Shown here piece after piece: positions 21,385-31,961 of a DNA stretch of 64,000 bases. Within the stretch, counting starts at the first letter, position 1, and the number at the start of each line of letters is the position of its first letter. This DNA is from Balamuthia mandrillaris (Eukaryota > Discosea > Longamoebia > Balamuthiidae): contig JAVKOQ010000017.1 of assembly GCA_031835245.1 (NCBI GenBank), positions 70,001-134,000 of the forward strand, read 5' to 3'. Below the pieces are notes generated by a model. The model was given only the letters and a program-made list of their open reading frames with translations, ran no database searches and was not told where the DNA came from. A program made the translations under genes and the position numbers.

Positions 21385-24300
21385 ATGGAGGAAGCTGGTC
21401 CATCGGCTCATCACAACAACAAGAGGCAAGCGGATGAGTTTTTGCAGTCTTTGTTCCATGGTGCAGTGGAACCACCACAAGGTCAGTTTTCATTACAGCT
21501 TTTTTTTATTATCTATATTGATGTTATGCTCATTTATAAGCTTCTTCTTCTTCTTGATATCTGGATAAACACAACGCAGCAAGGAGAAAGCAACAACAGC
21601 ATGTTGTTGTTCCTTCCCTCTTCTCCATGGCTGGTCGGGTGTTGAGCACATTCGCGCATCGTTGTCCCTCTCTTGTGGGGTTGCCACAGCCGTTGCAAAA
21701 CGAGCTTTGGGAGCAGGCCACCCGAAGAACGGTCGTCGATGAGCACCTCCTTCGCGCTTTGTTGTTGTTGAACGAAGAGCAAGAAGGAGCAGCAGAAGAG
21801 TGGAAGACAGAGGAACGGAAGCAAGACGAAGGAGGAGAAGTTGTGTATGACCCAGAAGAATTTGGACCGTTTCAGAGCATCACCACGAGAGCAGTTGGTT
21901 TGGCTCTCTCTGCGTTTCATCGACGTCATCTCATCCTTCAAAAGCAACAATCAAACGACCTTTTCGCTTCTTGGTCTTCTTCTTCTTCCTCTTCTTCCTC
22001 TTCCTCTTCCTCTTCTTCTTCCTCTTCTTCATCTACTTCTTCTTGGACATTTCCAAGAAAGGTTTGCCTCTCTCCGTATCCAAGGATGGACGATCCAATA
22101 TGCGGACACGTGCCGGGTGTTTACGATCCTGCGATTTGGAGACAAGCTTTTCGTGTCCGATATCAGCCCAGAAAGAAGCAAACAAGACAAAAAGATAACA
22201 ACGTGCTAAGGAGAAGGAGAGGAACAAGAAGAAGAGTCAGAACAGACTATTTCGTTCGACCAAAGAGTGGTTTAGAGTTAGAGCATCAACTGTTCGAGTT
22301 GGACCGAGCAGAAACAACAATCATCAACAAACGCAGAAGAGAACGCAGGAGCAGGAGACGAAGTGAAGGAGCCACGATTTCTTCTTTTCATGACATCCAA
22401 CTACAAAAGGAGAACGTTCGATGGTTGTTGAACCGCCAGATCAACCACGATTACCACATGCCTTTGTGGAATCCGCTCGGCGGCGTCATCAGAGGTGGCA
22501 CCACTCTCATTGACTTTGTGCATTTCGTTCGCATTGCTGACGGTTTGCAGGAGCTCGGTTCGTTCTTTATTTTGTTATCTCGTTCCTTTCTTTCTGTCTT
22601 TTTGTGTTCTTTCTTCACTCCGCTGCTTCAGTCGCTCCGTTTATGTATAGCCTTTCTTGTCGTTTCTTGCTTTCCGTATACTCTCGTTCTTCACTCTTCT
22701 TTATTTTTCTTTATGTTTCTCATATCTTTTTTTTTGTTACATATAAAGATCTGAGCAGCTGTCGAGTGAAAACAAAGGGTCTAAACTTACTTCGACGTAC
22801 GTACTGCTGTGCCCCCTTGCTTTCAGCATCATGCGTTTGGTTTATTGAGTTGCTTTATATTGTTTCTTCTCAAACACAGAATGTTCATCATTGCGATGCT
22901 TAAGGCTTTCTGGTACTTCTATAAACGATGACGGTTTTCATGCCATCACACGTAATACTTCTCTGCTTTGCTTGCTTTCTTTCAATTCGGTTCATTGACA
23001 GAACTCAAGAAAAGAACTAACTGGTTAACTCAAACGAAATAACAAACAGAAATACCAACGTTGGAAGAACTTGACCTTTCGCGGTGTTCATATCTTTCTT
23101 GTGAAGGATTGAACAAGCACACGCCTCTTGCTCTTTGGAGAGAAAAACTCAACAAGTTGAACTTATCCTACATTCATCTTAATAATTTGAAGTTTCTAAC
23201 AGGTAAGTGTTTCTCGTTCTCGTGCTTCTTATTCTTGTTCTCCTTCTATTTTTTTCCTTCTCTTCTTCTTCTTCTTCGTCTTATGCTTCTGTTTTTCTTC
23301 TTTTCCTTCTTTCTCTTCTCGTGCTTCTTTTTCTTCTTCTTCTTTTTGTTTTATACCCTTTTAAACTCTGTTTGTTTTTGCAACAAAAGGAATGAAGGCA
23401 TTGCAGTCGTTGGTGTTAGCCAATTGTTATATCTCTGCTGCTCCAACTCTCCATCCTTTATACAGTTTGTAGCTCTCTTCTTTTTTTTTCTTTTTGTTAT
23501 TCTATTTCCTTGTATTGTCCGCAAAACAGCTCACAACCGTTCATTGCTGCTCTCAAAAGATTGTGCTGAGTTAACAGAACTGAATCTACATCGAAACGGA
23601 CTTGTATATTTCGAGATAGGAGGTATGAATGTTGTTTTGTTTCCTCTATTTTTTGTTGTTGTTTGTTTACACAAACTGATCGTTATGCTAAAAATAGAGG
23701 AGTATTTACCCAAGTTAGTAAGGTTGAACCTTTCTCACAATCATATTTTATTGTCACACGGCTTAGTAGTCGCGCTGAGATGTACGTTTCTTGTTATCTT
23801 GCTCCGCTCTCTCTCTCTCTCTCTCTCTCTATTGCGTGTTCTCATTCTTCTTCTGGAAAACAAGCACTTCGACAGTTAAGAGCTTTGGACATTACAGGAA
23901 ATATTTTCACTCCTCGCAAAGGATTTCAGATTGTGTGTGATCTACTTGATGGTTGGTCTCTCTCTCTCTCTCTCTCTCTTGCATCTTCATACATTATACT
24001 AAAGCAAGTTATTTACAGCGCTGCCATGTCTAACATTATTGGTTTGCTACCAAAAAAAGAAGCCTTACTTTTTGTATAATGTAAGTGTTCTTCTTGTTCT
24101 TTTTCTTCTTCTCGTTTGCTTGCTTATACCTTGACATACAGGTAATGAGATGCTCCAATAGCAAAAAGAAAGCATTGGTGACAACAAACGTGCTCCCCGT
24201 TGAATATTATCTCCAAGCAATACGCGAGCACCCTGACGATGTCGCCATTCTCCACCACTCCCTCTTTTGTTTGCTCTCTTGCCTTAGACATGGTAACGCA

Positions 24301-25902
24301 ATTAATTCCTGTTCCAAGAAGTTTTCTTTTGACAAACTTTTATTATTTAACAACAACAGAACCCACACAACGTCGCGACAAACAACAACTCAAAACAACA
24401 CTCTTCTCCATTCTCAACAAATACCACAAAAGCAACCAACCGATCCTCGTCACTCTCATCCTCGCGGTAGTAACGCAATATGCGAACGCCATTCGGACCG
24501 TCAACAAACGCGAATCGTTTTCTCTCTCGGACGAAGAAGTTTGTCTGTTGATAGACGCTTTGAAGCATCACTTTCACTCGCGCCAGGTGTTAACCAGTTT
24601 CTTTCAGCTTTGGCAAAACACCAACAACAATTATAGTACGTTACGTCTTTGCCTTCTTCTCTCTTTTCTTTGCTCTGTTAACTTTGCTGTTGTTCAAAAA
24701 AAAAAAAAGAAACAATAAGAGAAGAAGAAGTATTATGCTTGAGTATACAAGCAACCCAAGCGTTTCCAAATGACATGCAACTATGTTGCGAAGCCATCGC
24801 CACTATTACTTTTATTCTTCAAAACGGTGGGTGTCCCTATCTTTAAGAAAGTTGCTATTGCATGTTTTAACTTTGAGGAAACTCAACAGGAAATGAGGAC
24901 ACGTTGGATAAGTTTGTCGATGAGTTCGTTGACCTTCTTTGCCGCTTGATAACGCGACTGTGCAACGTTTACTTGCCATCGAATGAAGAAACAAAAGAAG
25001 ACGAAAGTTCGACTTCGCGTGATATTTGGTGGAATCCTCACCATCGCACATCTTCCTTCCATATCCTTTACACGGCGTTGCAAGCACTGAAAACAGTATT
25101 ATGCTCCCGCTGTTCTTCTTCTTCCGCTGCACCTTCATCCACACAGCGAAGAAGCATAGAGTTGCTGTTGGCGCAATTTGCCTGTTTGAAGGCTGTTGCA
25201 TTGCTCTTTTCATCGAACCTAGTCAAAGGATTGCTTTGCAGTGACGCGGTTGCACCGTTTGTTGCTGTGATGGACTGTTTGTTACCACGAGCAAAGGAAC
25301 TGCGAAAACTAACGGCGGAGGATGAAGCACGCATCGAAGAGCTTCGCTGCAAGTATTTGTCTAAAGCAGAAGAAAAAGCAAGGGCAACGGCGAAAGATAA
25401 AGTTGAGAAGAAAAAAGGAACTCGGAAGGAACACACAGGACTTATCAACGACCTTTGTTGGGACGAAGCTTTTGCTGAAATGGTGGTGACGGTTTGGGAT
25501 GCTACCAACGCCATTTCTTGTTCTTCTTGTTCTTCTTCTTCTTCTTCTTCTTCTTCTTCTTCTTCTTCTTCTTCTTCTTCTTCTTCTTCTTCTTCTTCTT
25601 CTTCATCTGCTTCTTCTGCTGCGAAGAGAAGAACGAGGCCACGTCTTGAAGAACGTAAACGAATTCGAAACAAAAACGTCAGAAACGCTCGCAAACGCTT
25701 CCACCGAAGAAAACACCTGTTGCAAAGGAAACCGCTCTGCGATCGACCTGAACTGCATTCCTTCGCCACCGAATGCCTTCGTGCTCTCATTCGAGAAGAA
25801 GCGTGGACTGGTCAGCGATTGTCCCAAGCTCAAGTGCTTGCAACACTCGTCGAGATGGCCCATCAACAACAAAAGAAGGATAAAGAGAAGGAAGCAAAAT
25901 AA
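21385..25902 (+). CDS. LRR plus helical (ARM-like) repeat protein, ZYG11/ZER1-like architecture
   Basis: This is a many-exon gene. The N-terminal block (exon 21627-22557; an ATG at 21385 may open a short first exon) has LPQPLQNELWEQATRR. Short exons encode leucine-rich repeats: LSSCRVKTKG near 22750, SSLRCLRLSGTSINDDGFHA near 22882, LEELDLSRCSYLSCEGL near 23060, LTELNLHRNGLVYFEIG near 23572, LVRLNLSHNHI near 23715 and LRALDITGNIFTPRKGF near 23875. From about 24150 it becomes alpha-helical-repeat text (AIREHPDDVAILHHSLFCLL, ILVTLILAVVTQYA, ALKTVLCSRC), ending after a TTC-encoded poly-Ser with VLATLVEMAHQQQ. LRRs followed by armadillo-like helices resemble ZYG11/ZER1 substrate receptors of CUL2 ubiquitin ligases. 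No VHL-box was identified, so the assignment is architectural only. Exon ends are approximate. Confidence 0.55.
25516..25612 (+). repeat. TTC array in an exon (poly-Ser) of the LRR-ARM gene
   Basis: A near-perfect TTC array lies in frame as a Ser run between a helical segment and a basic Arg-rich patch. Confidence 0.9.
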
Positions 25903-26113
25903 AGTTCTGTGGCTAGAGGAAGGACACCCGTTTGGTATCGCCCATCCCCACACAAACTTGCAGCCGCCAACGACAGCTCGGGGCAAAGTGTACTCATCGC
26001 AAGGATGCGAGAAGCGCTCATCTGTGAACAGAGAAAGAACGCGTCGTTGCTGTACAGTACTTTATTGTTGTCTGTTATCAGGCTTTTGGACGCTTGCTTT
26101 CATGTTGGGGGTG

Positions 26114-27418
26114 TCAAGCAGAGGAAGAAGAGGAGGGCTGGGTGACCCCAAAGGTGAATGCAGCAACGCCCAGCAGAGCGCCACGGCCCAAAGCACCGAG
26201 CGACTGCTGAGCAAAAAGCACTCCAAAGTGGGAGTAGAGAATGTAGGCTCTCTTCAACGAGTAATACAAGGAAACGAGTCCACCGAATGCCTCTTCGCTG
26301 CAATGCAACAGGTCCATGCTCACCAGTCGCAACACGTCCTCTTCCATAGCGCTGATGTGGAGGTTTGTTCTTCGTCGATGTTGTTGTTGTTGTTGGTGAG
26401 AGTGCGGAGGAGAAGGAGGTCCCCAAAACATGAAAGAAGAAAGCAAGGTGTTGATATCTGCAAAAGGAGAAGAGGAAGCGGGAGAAGACGGAGGAGGAGT
26501 CAACTTTTGGAGACAACGATGAGCGGAGAGAGCGCCTTGTGCAGCACTGAAAGCGTTGGCCACGCTCAAGACTGATACCCACAAAGCGGAAAGCAACACG
26601 GCAGGGTCAAACGGGGGCAGGGTAACAAACGAAAGAGATAACGATAAAGATGATGATGAGGAAGAAGATGAAGAAGACGAAGAAGAAGGACGTAATAAAG
26701 GCTTTAGGCAGTGAGGAAGGACTTGCACGGGCATTACGATGAGGAGAAAACGGTTCACGGTGAAGAAAAACTTGTCTTTGAGAGACCAGTTCCGCCCGGC
26801 GTCCCACTGGGCGAAGCGCAGTGTCATGCGTTGCAGGGGAGATGGGAGAGCGGCGAACAGCCTGGTGAGGTTGAGTTTGTGAGTCCAGGAAAAAAAAAAC
26901 GAGAGATGACCGAAGAAGTGCACGGACGAACGAACGAACAAGAAAGTTGAGGCGGAAAGGGAAGGGTGCAAACACTGAAACCTGTTAAAAGGCGATGGGG
27001 TTTGAAAACGAAAGACAGAGGCAACAAAGCCAACGATAAAGGCGGAGGGACAGAAATGGATGGCCACGCCGTCCGTTTCTTGCTCCCTTCGTTCGCAAAG
27101 GTAGGCCCACTGCCACTCAACCAGCCACTCCAAGAAACCTTTTTGTTAAAAAGGCTTTGTTCGTGTACATCCTCAAACACAACAGCAAAGCCCATCAAAA
27201 AACAAAAGAGATCGGATGGAAAAACCTGTTTCAGCGCCAGAGGCACGGCCCAAGCGATGGACGTACTGGAAGAAAGTCAACGAGCCGCGGTTCCATTGGG
27301 CCGTGAGCTGTTCGGCGCGGCGAGCGAAAGCCTGGACCGGCAGGGGCACATGTTGCAGCAGCCGCCCCACGATATCGACCCCGAGGCCCTCCCCTGCTTC
27401 CTCGAAGGCCGCGTCCAT
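26114..27418 (-). CDS. Multipass membrane protein, unrecognised
   Basis: Three exons (27418-27226, 26982-27138, 26861-26114) join with consistent phases to give 365 residues. The N-terminal 60 residues are amphipathic helical (LPVQAFARRAEQLTAQW, FFQYVHRLGRASG). GFLEWLVEWQWAYL and FIVGFVASVFRF follow. Later segments are FTVNRFLLIVMPVQVLP, a Ser-rich loop, VLLSALWVSVLSVANAF, LVSLYYSLKRAYILYSHFG and ALLGVAAFTFGVT. Probably 4-5 membrane-embedded segments. I could not match it to a named family. An organelle membrane protein such as a peroxin was considered without a decisive motif. It is convergent with the LRR-ARM gene. Confidence 0.6.
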
Positions 27419-27585
27419 ATGCTGATCTTTTTTACTTCTTTGCAAATTACAACAAAAAAATCAGACATATTTGACCCCTCTCCAAAGCGCTGCTCCGTTT
27501 CATTCTCTCGCTTGTTTTCGCTGCGACAGGCATCCCCAGAGGAGAAACGGAGAGGGAGGGGGTCACACCAGAAGCCGCCGAACAT

Positions 27586-28395
27586 TCAAAGCGCAGCCCA
27601 TCCCCCTTTGACGGTGATCCCTCCGTCCACGACCAGGTTGTGGCCGGTGAGCCACTTGGCGCCCTCTCCCACGGCCAGCCACAGGACCGCCCGCGCGATG
27701 TCCTCCGGCTCTCCCACCCGCCCCAGGGGGGTGTTGGCCTCCACGTAGCCGTTCTGGGCGGTGTTGGCGCGCATCAGCGGGGTGGCCACCGAGCCGGGGC
27801 TGATGGAGTTGACGCGCAGGCCCTGGGCGCCGTACTCGCAGGCCAGCTGGCGGGTCAGGCTGAGGAGCGCCCCTTTGGAGGCGGCGTAGGCGCCGCAGTG
27901 GCGTTGGCTCTGGATGCCCTGGATGCTGGCGTTGTTGATGATGGAGGCCTGGCGTGCCCTGGGATCGGAGGAGAGCAAGGAGGGCAAGAGGAGCTTGGAG
28001 AGGAGGAAGGCGGAGCGAAGGTTGGTGGAGAGGACATGGTCCCAGACGGCTTCCTCGAGGAGGTGAAGCGGCACGCGACTCTCCGGAGGTTGGATGCCGA
28101 CGTTGTTGAAGAGGAGGTCCAAAGGCTGGCGCTCGATGCGAGCGAGCACCTCCCTGGCGAAGCCTTTGCAGCCGTCCGCGGTGGAGAGGTCGCATTCGAT
28201 GCCTATGACCTGCCCGCCGCCTCCCTCCGTTTTGCTGTTCTTTTCAGCTGCCTCTTGGCTGAGCTCACGCAGCTGAGCCGCGCTGCGATCCCCCACGTAG
28301 ACGGTGGCCCCCTCGGCAGCGAGCAGGAGGGCGGTCGCACGGCCGATGCCCTGTGCCCCTCCGGTGACCACCGCTATCCTGCCACGCATCGCCAT
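27586..28395 (-). CDS. Short-chain dehydrogenase/reductase (classical SDR), intronless
   Basis: The 269-residue Rossmann enzyme shows TGGAQGIG (cofactor-binding T-G-x3-G-x-G), CDLS, NNVGIQ (NNAG-type), the catalytic Asn region, Ser in INNASIQG and Tyr-Lys in YAASKGALL. SPGSVATPL and GHNLVVDGG are typical of bacterial-type FabG/glucose-dehydrogenase SDRs. The length is full for the family. GDRS at the end of beta-2 suggests NAD(H) preference. It lacks introns, unlike nearly all neighbours, and is GC-rich. Oxidoreductase substrate unknown. Confidence 0.93.
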   Translation of the reverse strand: MAMRGRIAVVTGGAQGIGRATALLLAAEGATVYVGDRSAAQLRELSQEAAEKNSKTEGGGGQVIGIECDLSTADGCKGFAREVLARIERQPLDLLFNNVGIQPPESRVPLHLLEEAVWDHVLSTNLRSAFLLSKLLLPSLLSSDPRARQASIINNASIQGIQSQRHCGAYAASKGALLSLTRQLACEYGAQGLRVNSISPGSVATPLMRANTAQNGYVEANTPLGRVGEPEDIARAVLWLAVGEGAKWLTGHNLVVDGGITVKGGWAAL

Positions 28396-28567
28396 TCCCT
28401 TCTCTCTCTCTTCGGTTTATGACGACAAGGGGCGTGTCGACAAATAAACCTTTTATGGTAAAAGATCTTTTGTTGTTCGATTTGCGATTGGCCCATCCAA
28501 CGATCGATCTTGTAACGCTGTTATTGAATGCAGGAACCGGCAAGAACTGGACAGCAAGAAGGAACGC

Positions 28568-30081
28568 ATGGACAACAGCAACAGCAAAGCCCAGACCCTA
28601 GCCATAACCCAACTGCCGCAGGAGATCCTTTTGGAGGTGTTCTCCTTCCTCAACGCAGCCGAGGACCTGTGCCGAGTCGCTCAGGCGTGCCGGCTGTTCG
28701 CGGCGCTCAGCCGAGAGGATTGCTTGTGGGAGCCCTTGGGTTGTCCTTCTTGGGAGCAACAGGACCCTTGTACCTCCGAACAACAACAACGACGACAGGG
28801 TAAGCGACCTGCTACAAACGTTGTTTGGAAGCAACGCTATATGGCGTGGATGAAACAAACGGTGGAGGAGTGGCATGCCCTGCGCCCAAGCTTTCCTGCA
28901 CCAACGCACAAACAAAGCACCCAACAAGCAGACGAGCCCTTGCGAGTCGCTCACTTTTGTCTTATAGGTGCGTTTCTTCTTGGGCAACAACAAACCAAAG
29001 AGAAAAACTGATAGCATACAAATCAAGGTCCAAGTTTCGCTGGAAAGACAACCTTCCTGCAGAGGTATGACAGGGACGTATGGCCGCCGGATGAGCATGC
29101 ACGATTGCCAGTTGAGTTTTCACGAAAGGACGTGCTAGTGAATAACCAAAAGCTAAAGGTTTGATGGTCGTTGTCTTTCTTTGCTTCTCGTGTTGTTCTT
29201 GTTCTTCTTCTTCCTTTTCTTCTTCTTCTTCTTCTTCTTCTTCTTCTTCTTCTTCTTCTTCTTCTGCTTTTCTTTTATCGCAGTAGTTTCTTCTCATTCC
29301 CTCTCCACCTTGTTTACCCGAATAACGCTTTCACGATAGTTATTTGTTTGGGAGCCGGCTGGTACTTCTGCTGTCTAGTGTTATTGTCTTTTGCATTCTC
29401 TGTTTTGTCTTCTATGATTTGTTCCTTAGTACTTCTCTTCTTCTCTTCGAACCACCTACCAAAGGCAACGAGCGCCTCCCGCGGTATACGCGACACTACA
29501 TCAGAAGGAAGCACGCTGTGGCCATTTGCTATGACAGCACCGACGCTCAATCCTTTCAGGCTCTCCATTCTTTACACTCTATTGTGGAGCAGCTGGCTGC
29601 AGAACACAAGGACTGCCGACAGGCAGCAAGGATATTGGTCGCCTGCAAGTGCGACATGAAGGACGAGTGCCAAGTCACGGAAGAAATGGCAGAAGTGATG
29701 GCTGCCAAATGGAATGCTTTTGCTTTCATTCGAACGAGGTTTCTTCTTCCTCCTATTCTTCTTGTTCTTCTTGTTCTTGTTCTTGTTCTTCTTCTTGTTC
29801 TTGTTCTTCTTCTTCTTCTTCTTCTTCTTCTTCTTCTTCTTCTGCTTCTTCTTAATGTCGCGTTCAGCTCAAAGACAGGAGAGAACGTGCCGGAAACCAT
29901 AGAATTATTAACTGCCGCAGTAATGGACCCGTTTCTTCGGCTGCCACCGCACAAACGTCCAAGATACGTGCCTCGTCTTGCCACCCTTCAAGCCAACGTT
30001 GGTTCATGGGACGTGCTCCGGCCACGGCTTTCTCCTTCCCCTTCCCAACAGGCAAGCCATAATAGATGTGTTGCCTCTTAG
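28568..30081 (+). CDS. F-box protein fused to a degenerate Rab-like GTPase domain
   Basis: Five exons (28568-28967, 29028-29158, 29340-29361, 29465-29738, 29868-30081) give 346 residues with consistent phases. Residues 16-57 form an F-box (LPQEILLEVFSFLNAAEDL, CRLFAALSREDCLW), the Skp1-binding module. A Rab/Ras-type G domain starts at about residue 132: P-loop GPSFAGKTT, G3 region WEPAGNERLPRYTRHYIRRK (WDTAGQE in true Rabs), G4 ACKCDMKD and G5 SSKTGENV. The G3 Asp is Glu and the catalytic Gln is Asn, while NKxD reads CKCD, so GTP binding or hydrolysis is likely altered. The tail has no C-terminal Cys, so it is not prenylated. A ubiquitin-ligase adaptor that uses a G-like domain for substrate recognition is a reasonable inference. 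Exon 3 is only 22 nt. Confidence 0.85.
29215..29275 (+). repeat. TTC array in intron 2 of the F-box/Rab gene
   Basis: Sense-strand TTC microsatellite. A second one (about 29745-29852) fills intron 4. Confidence 0.9.
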
Positions 30082-30166
30082 TAATGCCAAGCAAAAGAAA
30101 AAAGAAAAAAAAAACTAGAGAAGAATAGCTGCTCAAGTCCTGCAGATTTTGACAACCAATATGCTT

Positions 30167-30221
30167 GAAAATACTCCTCAAACGATGTCGACATTTTTCA
30201 TGTCGACGTGAGTATTTTGAG
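30167..30221. repeat. Inverted repeat (hairpin) upstream of small membrane protein
   Basis: AAAATACTC and GTCGACAT on the left face ATGTCGAC and GAGTATTTT on the right, around a TTTTC loop, with a small bulge. The element lies 30-80 bp before the ATG at 30248 and about 90 bp after the F-box/Rab stop. It could be a terminator-like or regulatory hairpin. Confidence 0.6.
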
Positions 30222-30247
30222 GCAAAACAAAAAAAAAGAAAGAAAGA

Positions 30248-30538
30248 ATGGAAACGAAAGCAACGCCGCCGTCGCAGCGAGGAGGAAGGCCACCCTCCGG
30301 GCCTCCAAACACAGCAAAGCGGGTAAGTGGGAGGCGCAACCTATGGTTCGCAGCGGGTCTTTTGCTCTTTGGCACATGCAGCTTCCTCTTCCCGTTCATG
30401 CTCAAGAAGAGAGGCGGCAACATCGACTATGAAAAGCCTTTGCCCGCTCAGCTCCACATCCGCGGCGCCTTCCTCAACTCTGGAAGTAAAGACGCTGGCC
30501 CTGATCCTGACGCTCGGCGCAACCAACAACAACCATAA
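30248..30538 (+). CDS. Small single-pass membrane protein with RGAFLNSGSKDAGPDP motif
   Basis: The 96-residue intronless ORF has a basic Pro-rich N-terminus, one TM helix (LWFAAGLLLFGTCSFLFPFM) and a short C-terminal domain with KPLPAQ then RGAFLNSGSKDAGPDPD. The positively charged N-terminus plus a single TM segment is typical of small mitochondrial inner-membrane or ER proteins. The Ser-Gly-Ser-Lys-Asp-x-Gly-Pro-Asp motif looks conserved rather than random, and I believe related small proteins exist in other eukaryotes, but I cannot name the family with confidence. Confidence 0.6.
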   Translation: METKATPPSQRGGRPPSGPPNTAKRVSGRRNLWFAAGLLLFGTCSFLFPFMLKKRGGNIDYEKPLPAQLHIRGAFLNSGSKDAGPDPDARRNQQQP

Positions 30539-30625
30539 CAAACATAAAAAATTTAAAAAAAAGAGTCTTTTGGAGGATCGAATCTGTTTTTTTGAGGAAA
30601 GAAAAAGAGAAAGAACGAGAGCTCT

Positions 30626-30954
30626 TCATTCCAAGTTCATGGAAGAAGAAGAACCACCACCGGAACTTTGCTTCTGTTTGGCGGCAGAGGGAGAGGCCTT
30701 GACCTTGACGGCCATCGGGGAGGTGGTCGCGGCAGTCCTGTTGGCAGCGAGGACGGCGGGGGAGGGCAGCAGCTCCCTTGACTTTTGCAAGTCCTTCAGC
30801 TGTGCCTTTAGTTCTTCCTGTTTCTTTCCCTTCATGCTGTTTGTTGTTGATGAGGAAGAGAGAGAGAGAGAGAGAAAGGAAGAGAGGGAGAAAGCAAGAA
30901 AGCAAAGAAAAAGGAGAGGGAGAGAGAAACGACAATAGAGAAGGAAAGAGAGAG

Positions 30955-30994
<40 letters not shown>

Positions 30995-31710
30995 AGAGAA
31001 AGAAAGGGAATGGCGAGGAAGAAAGAAAGGACGAGAAACAAGTAAAAGAAAGAGGTTAATACCGTTCGGAGGACAAAACATACACAAAAACAAAGAAAAC
31101 AAAGAAAACGGATAGGGAAAAAAAAAACACTACGTACTGATCTCTGTAGAAAGACTTCTGTCTTCTGTCCTTCACGTCCTGCACGACCTTCATGGCCTTG
31201 ACGGTGGTGGCCACCAAGTCGCGGTCGTACTTGACGGGTCTGTTTCTGCGCTTCTCAAACTCCAAAGTAGAGTCCTATGTATTTTTTTTTTTAGAAAAGA
31301 GAAAAGGAGAGAGAGAGAGAGAGAGAGAGATAGAAGAGAACAAAAAAAATCGTACCAAAACCATTTCTTTGCCAGCGGCCCTCCGGTAGGCCTTGGTCCA
31401 CCGCACTTTGCGGGGATTGCGCTTCATCTTAAAGTTCTTGTGACATTTGGAACGACAAAACCGGAAAACCTGTTTTGAAGGCCAAACAAACAAACAAACA
31501 AACAAAAAAAAGGGGATGAGTGAATGAAAGGAAACCAAAAAGAGCCTTTTGATTAGATTCCATTTAAATAGTTTGTCATCCAATTTCTTTTTCTTTAGCT
31601 GTGGTTGGTTGATGATGATTATTACGTGCCTTGCTGTCATTTCGAACAAAGGATATGCCATGTCCGGGATAGACCGGACCTCCGCAAAACCAACACTTTT
31701 CGATCCTCAT
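30626..31710 (-). CDS. RLP24: RLP24 (RSL24D1) pre-60S ribosome biogenesis factor
   Basis: Exons are 31710-31630, 31469-31356, 31274-31138 and 30836-30626. The start [18 protein letters not shown] is the zinc-binding eL24-type Cys pair. It continues with [13 protein letters not shown] (second Cys pair), [37 protein letters not shown] and [19 protein letters not shown], all diagnostic of RLP24 rather than eL24. RLP24 is a placeholder for eL24 on nuclear pre-60S particles and recruits the AAA-ATPase Drg1 through its C-terminus. The C-terminal exon is Lys/Ser-rich and diverges from other species. Intron 1 appears to have a GC donor. Introns 2 and 3 contain GA tracts (CT on the sense strand). It is divergent from the Ras-like gene with about 250 bp between starts. 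Confidence 0.93.
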
Positions 31711-31961
31711 CTTCCCTCCCTCTCTCTTTCTCTTCGCTTAGCTTTTTCCCCCTTTTTTTTTTCTTTCTTTCTTTCTTCTATTTTTTTGATTTTCTTTTCT
31801 TTTTCTTCGGTTGATCGGAAATTACGCATGATCTCTTTATTCGATTTTATATTGGTTGGTTGTGATCTGATTCTTATGATTTCTAATTGGATAATTTTTT
31901 GAATTTTTATTGGATCGTCATTTCAGAACACATAATAATAAGAGCGATAAGACCAAAGAGA

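Noticed and set aside
27640-28422. 260-residue plus-strand ORF across the SDR
   Set aside because: GC-rich antisense shadow; the minus frame carries all SDR catalytic motifs.
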